NCBI GenBank assembly: GCA_036736205.1
Contig: DAINMX010000040.1
Coordinates: 1 to 36,924, forward strand
Length of the DNA: 36,924 nucleotides
Direction of reading: 5' to 3'
DNA from: XYA12-FULL-58-9 sp001798605
GTDB lineage: Bacteria; Myxococcota; XYA12-FULL-58-9
Shown here in pieces: positions 26,109 to 32,781 of this stretch. The notes beneath the pieces were generated by a model, which searched no databases, had not been told where the DNA came from, and saw only the letters and a program-made list of their open reading frames with translations. Numbering within the stretch: position 1 is the first letter of the stretch; every line of letters starts with the position of its first letter. Both the position numbers and the translations under genes were made by a program.

Positions 26109-26534
26109 TCAGGCAGCAACTGCAACATTCGATGAGCTCACCTCGACGGTGAACTGCGGCGGACTCTGCAGCGCCTTCTTGACGGCGCACATGTCTGCCG
26201 CTCTTTTGATGGCACTGTGGTATTTCTCTGGAACCGAGGATGGCACCTCGATGTCGAGGGTCACTCCTTGGAGGGTGTGATCGCTCGGATTGAAGTCGAG
26301 TCTCTGGTGTATCTTCAGCCCCTCTGCGCTGAGACCTCGTGACTGCAGAAAACCAAGAACATAGATGCCAGCGCAGGTACCCATCGACGCAAGGAACAGC
26401 GCAAATGGTTCGGGTGCAGAACCGTCGCCGCCAGCGCGCGGCGATTGATCTGTTGCAATGGTGCGACCGAAGTAGTCCGCGTTCACTTTCTTCCCACCTG
26501 GGAAGGTAATGAGAATTTCCGGTTGTCCTGTCAT
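26109..26534 (-). CDS. OsmC/Ohr-family redox protein
   Basis: A 141-residue OsmC-type protein. The core is ITFPGGKKVNADYFGR, then PEPFALFLASMGTCAGIYV with the peroxidatic-type Cys, and the second conserved Cys in AADMCAVKKAL. Members reduce organic peroxides or handle sulfur/thiol compounds; this subgroup (FPGGKKV start, GTCAGIYVLGF) is not classical Ohr and its substrate is not known. I chose the ATG at 26534 over 26558 because AGGAGG lies about 8 nt before it. It is the first gene of a two-gene unit with the candidate selenoprotein 25 nt downstream, so a joint redox role is likely (inference). Confidence 0.88.
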   Translation of the reverse strand: MTGQPEILITFPGGKKVNADYFGRTIATDQSPRAGGDGSAPEPFALFLASMGTCAGIYVLGFLQSRGLSAEGLKIHQRLDFNPSDHTLQGVTLDIEVPSSVPEKYHSAIKRAADMCAVKKALQSPPQFTVEVSSSNVAVAA

Positions 26535-26639
26535 GGTCAATGCCTCCTGTGTCTGCATAGAGACGCCACCGATGCAGAAGATTCAATCAAAGTGGGCGAA
26601 AATTTGCTCGATCGGGGATCTCGGGGGATCCTTCGATCC

Positions 26640-27068
26640 ATGTCCAACGACTCAGATAAAAGCATTTCTCGTCTGGCAGACGCGCTCTTGGTGGCAGAGG
26701 CAGCCTACCAGAAAGCCCGCGATCACCACGAACACGAGCGCAGCGTCATGTCTCAGCGTCTGCTCATCGAGGCGCGGCACCGCCTCGAATATCTCGAAGG
26801 CTGCGCCTTTGAAATTTCGACCCATGTCGAGCGAGCACCAGTGAACGACAACTGCCCACAATGCGGCGGCGAACTCATCATTGAAAGATGGAGCGCTCTG
26901 GCCAAAACAGCACACGCAGTCGAGGTAGACGGTCAGCAAGTCACCATGGTTCGTGCCATCCCCGAATGGGCGGTGGAGCACGCCATGCAGGGTACCGCCA
27001 TTGTCAGCCGTCAGTCCTGCCGCTCCTGTGGCACAGAACATGGGATCTCAACTGGCGTGGTCGATTGA
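26640..27068 (+). CDS. Small protein with helical N-terminus and C-terminal zinc ribbon
   Basis: A 142-residue protein with an N-terminal helical part (about 8-65, SRLADALLVAEAAYQKARDH) and two zinc-knuckle pairs, NCPQCGGEL and SCRSCGTEHG, about 55 residues apart. Together these would bind one zinc ion as a split ribbon. No enzyme motif is visible. The ATG at 26640 is the first in frame after the divergent OsmC start; longer readings overlap that gene. Its last 58 nt overlap the convergent MYXO-CTERM protease gene. I do not recognise the family. Confidence 0.62.
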   Translation: MSNDSDKSISRLADALLVAEAAYQKARDHHEHERSVMSQRLLIEARHRLEYLEGCAFEISTHVERAPVNDNCPQCGGELIIERWSALAKTAHAVEVDGQQVTMVRAIPEWAVEHAMQGTAIVSRQSCRSCGTEHGISTGVVD

Positions 27069-28441
27069 TCGTTTGTTTGACGGCGACTGCCAGGCCGTCG
27101 CCTCCAGCACACAAGCGCGCCCCACACCGCAAGCGACGCCAGAGCTGACGTCAATGGGTGGCCGGCGCTCTGGCAGCCACTGTTGGATTCCTCGGACTCC
27201 GTCGGATGCATGACGCGAAGCGCATACGTCAGCGCACTGGGGTCCCATCCGGACCCGTTGGGTCCAGGTACATACGTTCCGTCCCCAACGTTCTGTACGG
27301 CGACGACAAGCGTCGAATAGTCGTCAACTCCCACTGTGACGGCAGTCTGCCCACTTGCATCGACTTGGAGGTCGCTCTCGTCGGGCGCTCTGCCGGATTT
27401 GAGCCGCAGGGTTTCGAGTCGCCATCGTGTCGCTGGATCTCCAAAAACCGAAATGGAAATCGCATCATCGGCGTTGAGCCCAACAAGCGAGAGCCGGAGA
27501 TAAACGGTGCCGTACGGCATCGGCCCTTGACGGCTGAGGATGGAATCATTCACCGGCAGGTTCTCTGATTTCAAGTCGGCAGCGAGAGCCACCGAGGTGA
27601 GATCTTGATCGTAGCCAGCAATGGTCCAATTTGCCAGGTCCTCGAAATGGAAGCCATCGTCCTCGGGGCCAACGAAATAGCGCCAGCGGCTGAATTTCGC
27701 AGCGGCGCTATCGAAATCGACCAACTCCGAGAGGGCATCGCTGTAGGTGAGTGTGTCAGACACCCCCAAAAGATCCCACATGCTTTTATAGATGGCGAGG
27801 GTCTTGGGGTCGCCGTACACTTCGTCCAAAAAAATGAAAAAGAGTGCTGCACCGTATGGATAGTAGTCTCCGAGAGCGCCCTGCCAGTCGAGCGATCGCT
27901 CCGGATGTTCCTGAAAAGCGTTGATGCCCAAGCTGTAACTCAGAATGTAAGCTTCGTCAGGACGGTGCATGCCTGATACATAGACGGCGCCACCTTCCAT
28001 GACATTGTCTCCCATGGGTCGAATACCGGCCTGAACAGCATGGTGGAACTCGTGCGATAGCACGAGGCCCAACGCCCAAACCGGGATTTGGATAGGGTCA
28101 ACGATCATGCTCGAGGTGAATCCGTACGGTCGATCCGCGGCCGGTGCCTCTCTGTGGCACCTAGAACCGTACGGATCCTCCGCGACGAAAACGTCGTATC
28201 GGTCACTTCCATAGAGTCCGCTGTCCGCGGGTGGGGCAGGAAAACCCATTTCGTCGACCTGAAAGCTCCACGCATCTTCCACGGCGCTGAGCACGCTCCT
28301 GGCGTAGACTGCCTGAGCCTCCTCTTCGTAATGTACGGTGAGGGGATATAGCGAAGAATCGAGTGTCGAAGCCGAAGCAGCAAAGCCCAAGGTCAACACG
28401 ACGAAACTCGAGAGCCAGGATGCCGCTATTGGGTGTTGCAT
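27011..28441 (-). CDS. Secreted zinc metalloprotease with MYXO-CTERM-like sorting tail
   Basis: A 476-residue exported protein. The signal peptide is at 1-24 (SSFVVLTLGFAASASTL). The protease domain has HEFHHA (His130, Glu131, His134), followed after 15 residues by the third-ligand-type Glu149 in MEGGAVYVSG. A C-terminal beta-rich domain spans about 300-410. The tail is a conserved Gly-Cys followed by a hydrophobic helix (SALASLAVWGALVCW) and RRR, the MYXO-CTERM pattern used by myxobacteria to retain proteins at the surface. About 27 polar residues follow the Arg cluster, which is longer than usual. The ATG at 28441 has GGAGGAG upstream; the frame extends to 28555 without good support. It is divergent from the AraC regulator. 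Confidence 0.82.
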   Translation of the reverse strand: MQHPIAASWLSSFVVLTLGFAASASTLDSSLYPLTVHYEEEAQAVYARSVLSAVEDAWSFQVDEMGFPAPPADSGLYGSDRYDVFVAEDPYGSRCHREAPAADRPYGFTSSMIVDPIQIPVWALGLVLSHEFHHAVQAGIRPMGDNVMEGGAVYVSGMHRPDEAYILSYSLGINAFQEHPERSLDWQGALGDYYPYGAALFFIFLDEVYGDPKTLAIYKSMWDLLGVSDTLTYSDALSELVDFDSAAAKFSRWRYFVGPEDDGFHFEDLANWTIAGYDQDLTSVALAADLKSENLPVNDSILSRQGPMPYGTVYLRLSLVGLNADDAISISVFGDPATRWRLETLRLKSGRAPDESDLQVDASGQTAVTVGVDDYSTLVVAVQNVGDGTYVPGPNGSGWDPSALTYALRVMHPTESEESNSGCQSAGHPLTSALASLAVWGALVCWRRRPGSRRQTNDQSTTPVEIPCSVPQERQD

Positions 28442-28578
28442 CTTCTCCTCCGAGTCATTCTGATATCGATACGGCGGCACTCTAGACTCGAAGCGTCCTT
28501 CTGTCTTGGGAGAAATTGATCTTTTGAGCTTGACCCCCTGTATTGACAGTTTCATCTTCGCATCAAGGTAACGATGCC

Positions 28579-29400
28579 ATGAAGGTCCGGCCCGCCAAGG
28601 ACGACGTTCGCCTGAAACGGCTTGTCACGGTCAACAACCGTCTCAAATTGCGTTGGGTTGTGGCCGGCGAGATCTCGGTGCGGGCATATACCCAACTGCG
28701 GAGCCAGTCGAGCGATCGCTGTGTGTCGACACGATCGAGCGAGCTCGTGTTTGTCGTGGCCGGAGAGCATCATGTCGAGTTTGGACCCACACGGCAACAA
28801 GTGTGCCTGAGTCCGGGGGACTGCTTCCTCATTCATCGCGGCACCCCCCACGTGGCCCGCTCGCGGCAACGCACAAGGCTTCTGGTGATTGACCTTCTGA
28901 AACCGAGCGTGGCCGAGCTCGGCGTGACTCTGTGTCGTCCGTGTAATCCCCGCATTTCAAAGCTGGGTGTGACTCTGTGGAACACCAGTACGAAGCTCGG
29001 GGCGGCCGCCTTGGTCAAAATGGCGAGACGTTTCGTGGCCGGCATGACAGATTTCCGAACCATCGCGCTCGAGCCCTGCCACAACACGGCACGCATGCTT
29101 CACGCCAAGCGCGCGCTGGAGGAGCGTTTCCTGTCGCCCGTGAATGTCGCGGCGCTGGCGCGAGAGATGGGACTGGACCGCTACTATCTCTTGCGCGCCT
29201 TCAAACACAACTTCGGGATGACTCCGGTGCAGTATGTTCAGTTCCTTCGTCTGGAGCACTTCCTGTGGACGCAGCTGGAAAGCTCGGACGGGGCGAGCCT
29301 CACGTCAGCGGCACTCAACGCGGGGTTTGGTGACTATTCCACTTTCTGTCGCCGCATTCGCCGCGTCGTTGGCAGAGCGCCATCACGCTTGGTCCCTTGA
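28579..29400 (+). CDS. AraC family transcriptional regulator
   Basis: A 273-residue AraC-type regulator. The N-terminal cupin-like sensing domain is at about 25-120 (SELVFVVAGEHHVEFG, LSPGDCFLIHRGTPH). The C-terminal double helix-turn-helix is at about 175-270 (VAALAREMGLDRYYLLRAF, then TPVQYVQFLRLEHFL and ALNAGFGDYSTFCRRIRR). The ligand is unknown. A near repeat occurs in the linker (ELGVTLCRPCN and KLGVTLWNTS, from two similar DNA stretches at about 28919 and 28964). The ATG at 28579 is chosen over the TTG at 28543. It shares a 137-nt divergent promoter region with the protease gene and is the obvious candidate to control it. Confidence 0.88.
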   Translation: MKVRPAKDDVRLKRLVTVNNRLKLRWVVAGEISVRAYTQLRSQSSDRCVSTRSSELVFVVAGEHHVEFGPTRQQVCLSPGDCFLIHRGTPHVARSRQRTRLLVIDLLKPSVAELGVTLCRPCNPRISKLGVTLWNTSTKLGAAALVKMARRFVAGMTDFRTIALEPCHNTARMLHAKRALEERFLSPVNVAALAREMGLDRYYLLRAFKHNFGMTPVQYVQFLRLEHFLWTQLESSDGASLTSAALNAGFGDYSTFCRRIRRVVGRAPSRLVP

Positions 29401-29681
29401 CCGGTACACTGCCGCTGCCTGAGTTTCCCACCCATCCCTCATGCTGCAGCCAAACTTTCAGGAGATCATCGAGCACTTGTTGACGGCTCGAACTTTCGAA
29501 ATGACCCCTCTTGTCGACCTGGGTGGCGATGAAGGTTGCCAGAAAGCTCAACGCCGCCGCTGGCGTGAATTCTTGCGTTTGGCCCGTGAGAGAGTCGGTG
29601 TTGGTTCGGCCGGGACAGATAAACGCGAAATCTGGCGCTTGCTGGAATAGGGTTGTAGGCTGTAGGGCCATACTGGACGAA
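29401..29681 (+). other. Intergenic stretch without a supported gene
   Basis: Short overlapping frames exist on both strands (69 codons plus strand, 118 codons minus strand), but neither has a good start, composition or family resemblance. I see no terminator or promoter I would defend. Confidence 0.4.
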
Positions 29682-29780
29682 ATGTCCGAGATAAGATCTT
29701 TTGATAACTATGTGGCCGGTGGCTCATGGTGTTCATGTCATCTACGAGCCCCGGGAGAAAGTGTTATCTGTGGCGTATGA
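29682..29780 (+). CDS. Short Cys peptide A (32 aa), twin of the peptide at 31563
   Basis: The product begins M-S-E-I-R-S-F-D-N-Y-V, then the core AGGSWCSCHLRA, then a tail PGESVICGV with a third Cys. The partner at 31563 has the same length up to the core and the same core. Between the two copies the codon differences in the conserved positions are mostly silent (tcc/tct, ttt/ttc, cat/cac, gcc/gca) or conservative (Glu/Asp, Arg/Lys), which indicates selection on the peptide rather than on DNA. The Gly-Gly before the Ser-Trp-Cys-Ser-Cys-His segment resembles a leader cleavage site, so a modified-peptide (RiPP-like) precursor is possible, as is a small metal-binding protein. No strong ribosome site (ggacga) precedes the ATG. 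No modifying enzyme is adjacent. It lies 50 nt before the ankyrin gene. Confidence 0.55.
   Translation: MSEIRSFDNYVAGGSWCSCHLRAPGESVICGV
29715..29749 (+). repeat. 35-nt direct repeat, copy 1 (core of peptide A)
   Basis: This segment recurs at 31596-31630 with one mismatch, which is silent in the peptide frame (His codon cat versus cac). Similarity continues at lower identity upstream to the ATG without gaps. Confidence 0.85.
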
Positions 29781-29830
29781 CTCCGAATTCTCGGGACATC
29801 CGAGGCGTTCCGGTATACTTACTGCCGCCC

Positions 29831-30793
29831 ATGAGTTCCATCGCGCTGTTCTTGGTGGCACTCGTGACCGTGGCCTCGGGCGTCGCGTTCGGGAAGACCC
29901 CAACATCCTGCGACGCGCTTCGTGCCATTGAGTCCGGCGACAACGCGAAGCTCCATCAGTTGATCAAAGCCGGCCTCGACGTGGACGGCACAGGCGGCCA
30001 ATTCAACGAATCGTTCTTGAACAACGCCGTCCTGTTGGGCAAGCCCGCGGCCGCGGCCATTCTCATTGCGGCGGGCGCCGACATTGAAGCCATCACTGGC
30101 ACGGCAGGTGGGCTCACGCCTCTGGCGCGTGCAGCAAACGTCTGTGATCTCAAAACCGTGGAACTACTTGTGGCCCGAGGCGCCAACGTCAATGCACGAA
30201 CCGGCGGCGTGCTTTCGTCGACCCCGCTCTTGCTCGCGTTGAGCGACACGTTCGTGACGTTTGGAGATTGCTTTTCCGTGGTCCAGTTCCTGCTCGAAGA
30301 GGGCGCCGATGTGAACGCGGCCAAAGGTTGGTTTGGCGGGGAAAAGGGGCACAACACGGTGATGCTCGCCACCTACCGAGCAGACAGTCGTTTCATGCAA
30401 GCGCTCCTTGCGCGCGGCGCCAATCCCAACAGCAGTTGGTCCGGCAAGAGTGCGCTCCAAAGCGCCGTCGAGACCTTTTTGGTCATCTCCAATTTCGACA
30501 AGAAGCGTGACGAGAAATCCGCACGCGAAGGCCTCGCGGTCATTCGAGCCCTGGTTGAAGCCGGCGCCAAGTTGGACGTTCGCACAAGAACCGGAAAGTC
30601 TCTCGTCGATCTCGTGGAAGAGAAGTTCAGGAGCGTGTGCGAGCCTGTCTCGTTGGCCGATCCCAAGCAGACCGTCGTCGTGGAATCGAGCATGAAGCCG
30701 GCAAGATCCTCGGGCAAACCCAACGAAGCCCGAGCGTTTTACGAGGGCATCAAGAAGGAGATCTTGAAGCTGGTCACGCAAGAACTGGAGTGA
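29831..30793 (+). CDS. Secreted ankyrin-repeat protein
   Basis: A 320-residue protein with signal peptide SSIALFLVALVTVASG, so it acts outside the cytoplasm. About five ankyrin units follow from 25 to 275, with recognisable consensus bits: ESGDNAKLHQLIKAGLDVD, AAAILIAAGADIEAI, CDLKTVELLVARGANVNA, FSVVQFLLEEGADVNA and FMQALLARGANPN. Ankyrin arrays bind proteins and, when periplasmic, sometimes act as immunity or inhibitor partners. The frame extends back to 29726, but that would overlap peptide A; the ATG at 29831 starts at the signal peptide. Its closeness to peptide A suggests a common transcript, but no direct link is shown. Confidence 0.8.
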   Translation: MSSIALFLVALVTVASGVAFGKTPTSCDALRAIESGDNAKLHQLIKAGLDVDGTGGQFNESFLNNAVLLGKPAAAAILIAAGADIEAITGTAGGLTPLARAANVCDLKTVELLVARGANVNARTGGVLSSTPLLLALSDTFVTFGDCFSVVQFLLEEGADVNAAKGWFGGEKGHNTVMLATYRADSRFMQALLARGANPNSSWSGKSALQSAVETFLVISNFDKKRDEKSAREGLAVIRALVEAGAKLDVRTRTGKSLVDLVEEKFRSVCEPVSLADPKQTVVVESSMKPARSSGKPNEARAFYEGIKKEILKLVTQELE

Positions 30794-31043
30794 CCCCAAA
30801 CAGGCTCGCAGGAAAGTAACCAGTGGTTTGACGGGCCCCGAGATCGGCGGTCGCCAACTTCGCGAGAAACCGCCGAACTCGTCAGCAAATGTGATGGCAG
30901 GTTACGCGCACATTGCCGAGACATTTGTCGGTGAGAACCGCATGTCGTCACAGTCACTCCTGGAGAACTAGCCTTTCTGATTTGTCATTTCTTCCAACCA
31001 CCCGTGTGGGTGGAGGAGCGCTGCAAAATTTTGCGCCCAGGTC
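30794..31043 (+). other. Intergenic stretch with a short hairpin
   Basis: No supported gene. A perfect 6-bp inverted repeat CCACCC-GTGT-GGGTGG lies at 30998-31013; it has no T tract on the plus strand and I do not call it a terminator. A plus-strand frame to the TAG at about 30971 looks fairly protein-like but has no good start or family. Confidence 0.4.
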
Positions 31044-31400
31044 CTAACTTGTGGCACTGACCGTCGAGGGAGCATCGGTTGCCAGAGCACCAATCAACTC
31101 CGACTCTTGTGCAGCCTGCTGTGCTGCCCACGCGCGTAGCGTGTAGTGCTCGGGGTGCTCGGCAACTTCATTGGGGTCTGCCCGCATTACATCGATGAGA
31201 TACGCTTGGGCGGGTACCCCGGCGGCAACAGCAGTTTGCAGGATTGTCCGCAGGACATCCAAAACTGCACGGCCCTCTATCGTTCGCCTGAACATCGACG
31301 ACTCCTCTATCAACTTCTCTGTTCGCAACATTCGCTCCCGCAGGTTATTGCTCGCTTCGATGTTGGGATTATGAAGGTAGGCGGTTGCTTCTTCTACGCA
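31044..31400 (-). pseudogene. IS66-family transposase remnant (C-terminal part)
   Basis: The frame reads NPNIEASNNLRERMLRTEKL, then the RTIEGRAVLDVLRTILQ segment and VPAQAYLIDVM. This is the C-terminal pattern of IS66 transposases: the Asp/Ser-Asn-Asn..E/R..LR segment, the Gly-Arg segment, and the last 'ETA..G..P..YL' helix. It is cut off upstream by a TGA (31403-31401), no ATG precedes the conserved part, and the catalytic core is missing, so only a fragment remains. No terminal inverted repeats were found by eye. The first in-frame ATG is at 31331. Confidence 0.6.
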
Positions 31401-31562
31401 TCAATGCAACAGGTGCGAGCGCGTTTGTGCACAGTGAATGTTGCCCCCTCAAGCAGAAGCGATAGTCCGGCTGTCGAGATCGACTCCGCCGATGGCTGTT
31501 CAGCAAAACTCAAAAGTGAGTGAGCGTAGACGAGAAGAGTAGCCAGGTATGTTACTTGCAAA

Positions 31563-31646
31563 ATGTCTGACACAAAACATTTCGTGAACTCCGGTGCCGG
31601 TGGCTCATGGTGTTCATGTCACCTACGAGCACGCGCTACACCGTAG
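31563..31646 (+). CDS. Short Cys peptide B (27 aa), twin of the peptide at 29682
   Basis: The product begins M-S-D-T-K-H-F-V-N-S-G, then the core AGGSWCSCHLRA, then R-A-T-P and stop (TAG). It matches peptide A in start, spacing and core; the tails differ entirely, as if only the first 23 residues are constrained. It has two Cys (in WCSCH) against three in A. Like A it has no strong Shine-Dalgarno sequence. No gene follows on this strand for more than a kilobase, so it is probably monocistronic. Function unknown; see peptide A for possibilities. Confidence 0.5.
   Translation: MSDTKHFVNSGAGGSWCSCHLRARATP
31596..31630 (+). repeat. 35-nt direct repeat, copy 2 (core of peptide B)
   Basis: Pairs with 29715-29749, with one silent mismatch. 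The two copies are about 1.9 kb apart in the same orientation, flanking the ankyrin gene and the IS66 remnant. Confidence 0.85.
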
Positions 31647-31821
31647 ACCTGCTTCTGAAGGAAGGAGCGCGAAAGATCGGACAAAAACAACTGCAAGGCG
31701 ATTGTGGTTGCTAGCTTGAGGAGAGTACCAGGTGGGAACTCGGAGCCCGTCCGCAGCTCTCTGAAAGAATAGATTTTCGGACGCCGAGATTGTGGGGGGT
31801 CCGACCCTCAGCCTCTCAGCC

Positions 31822-32301
31822 TTAGTAAACGCCCTTGTCGATCAACGCTTCGGCGAGCTGGCGTGGGGTTGAGTAGACGCCCTTGATCTCGTCACAGACG
31901 ATGCCGTTCAACGTAATGGACCAATCAAACGACTCCACATAACGACCGTTGATCTTGATGGAGTTGCCGGCCTCGTCAGACTCGAGTTCGACGGACTTTC
32001 CCTTGTATTCGTACGCCGCCTTCCAGACGTTGTCCTCGGCCGACCCCTTACTGTCGACAAACAGCTCTCTCGCTCCCTGGTACAGCTCCTTACGATTGAG
32101 GTACCCATCAGGTGCCCTCTGGTACTCGTCACGATCGAGGTACCCGTCAGGTGCCCTCGACATGACGAATCCATCAAAGTCCTTTGCCGCAACGGCAATG
32201 TCCTCAGGATTGGATGTCCCTGCGATTCCAACCTCTTTCGCCACCTCCGCGGCAACCTTCTCCGAAAACCGATAGCCGTCGATCTTCTTTATCATGCGCA
32301 A
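31822..32301 (-). CDS. Small protein with degenerate EF-hand-like loops
   Basis: A 159-residue soluble protein. The middle (about 40-75) contains three Asp-Gly loops: KDFDGFVMSR, RAPDGYLDRDEYQ and RAPDGYLNRKELYQ. The latter two are tandem copies from a 39-nt DNA duplication. Positions 5, 6, 8 and 12 of an EF-hand calcium loop (D-G-x-hydrophobic...E) are present, but the Asp at positions 1 and 3 is missing in the duplicated units, so calcium binding is uncertain. The C-terminal half (WKAAYEYKGKSVELESDEAG...) is a compact alpha/beta domain of no family I know. No signal peptide is visible. The ATG at 32301 opens at RMIKKIDGYRFSEKV. Confidence 0.6.
   Translation of the reverse strand: MRMIKKIDGYRFSEKVAAEVAKEVGIAGTSNPEDIAVAAKDFDGFVMSRAPDGYLDRDEYQRAPDGYLNRKELYQGARELFVDSKGSAEDNVWKAAYEYKGKSVELESDEAGNSIKINGRYVESFDWSITLNGIVCDEIKGVYSTPRQLAEALIDKGVY
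32094..32171 (-). repeat. 39-nt tandem duplication encoding EF-hand-like loops
   Basis: Two adjacent 39-nt units (32094-32132, 32133-32171) share gaggtacccrtcaggtgcc with few differences. They encode 13- and 14-residue RAPDGYL... units in frame, so the duplication did not break the gene. Confidence 0.65.
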
Positions 32302-32781
32302 TCTCCCTCGCTGGAACGGGTGTCAAAATGCCACGGGTTTGATTGTCGGCGGTCGACGGCAATACGTTGCGTAAAAGCTCCGCTCGAATTGACCCCGAAT
32401 TGACCCGTAATTCAGGTTACCGAAGGCGGGAAATCTCGGATTCGTTGCCCCAAAATTGCAGGTTACCGAATCGGCTCCCATAGCCCATAGGAGTCTTGCG
32501 GGCGAGCGGAAATTCCGTTTGACCATCGTGCGGACCTCTCCACGTGGCTCCCGCCCCCAGCGACGAAATCCGCTGTAGACACGAGGCCTGGCCCGAGTTC
32601 GTCCAAGTTCAAAAAGTGGTCGAATGACAGAGTTATCGAAACTTCGACCGAAACACCGCATGAGGTGCCCGCGAGGAACTCGGGTAGCCACGTCGGCTCG
32701 GTGCGTTCGATCGTAGTTGTGCATTGCGTCACAATTTGCTTGTCTCCGTCACGCGCTTGATAATGGAGCAGATGTCCCAAC
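32302..32781 (+). other. 480-nt non-coding region upstream of the sensor kinase operon
   Basis: No supported gene; overlapping frames on the minus strand (up to 133 codons) are Arg-rich with poor composition. It contains repeated short words: two copies of gaattgacccc/g near 32385-32405, and two copies of caggttaccgaa at 32413-32424 and 32459-32470, 46 nt apart, each preceded by aatt. They could be regulator sites for the kinase operon. No clear promoter could be assigned by eye. Confidence 0.4.

Noticed and set aside
30998..31013. CCACCC-GTGT-GGGTGG hairpin as terminator
   Set aside because: Only six base pairs and no T run on the strand expected after the ankyrin gene.
31044..31331. Intact 95-aa gene
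   Set aside because: The similarity continues upstream past the ATG into a truncated IS66 C-terminus, so it is a fragment.
32323..32724. 133-codon minus-strand frame upstream of the kinase
   Set aside because: Arg-rich, unstructured composition, no ribosome site and no family; treated as non-coding.
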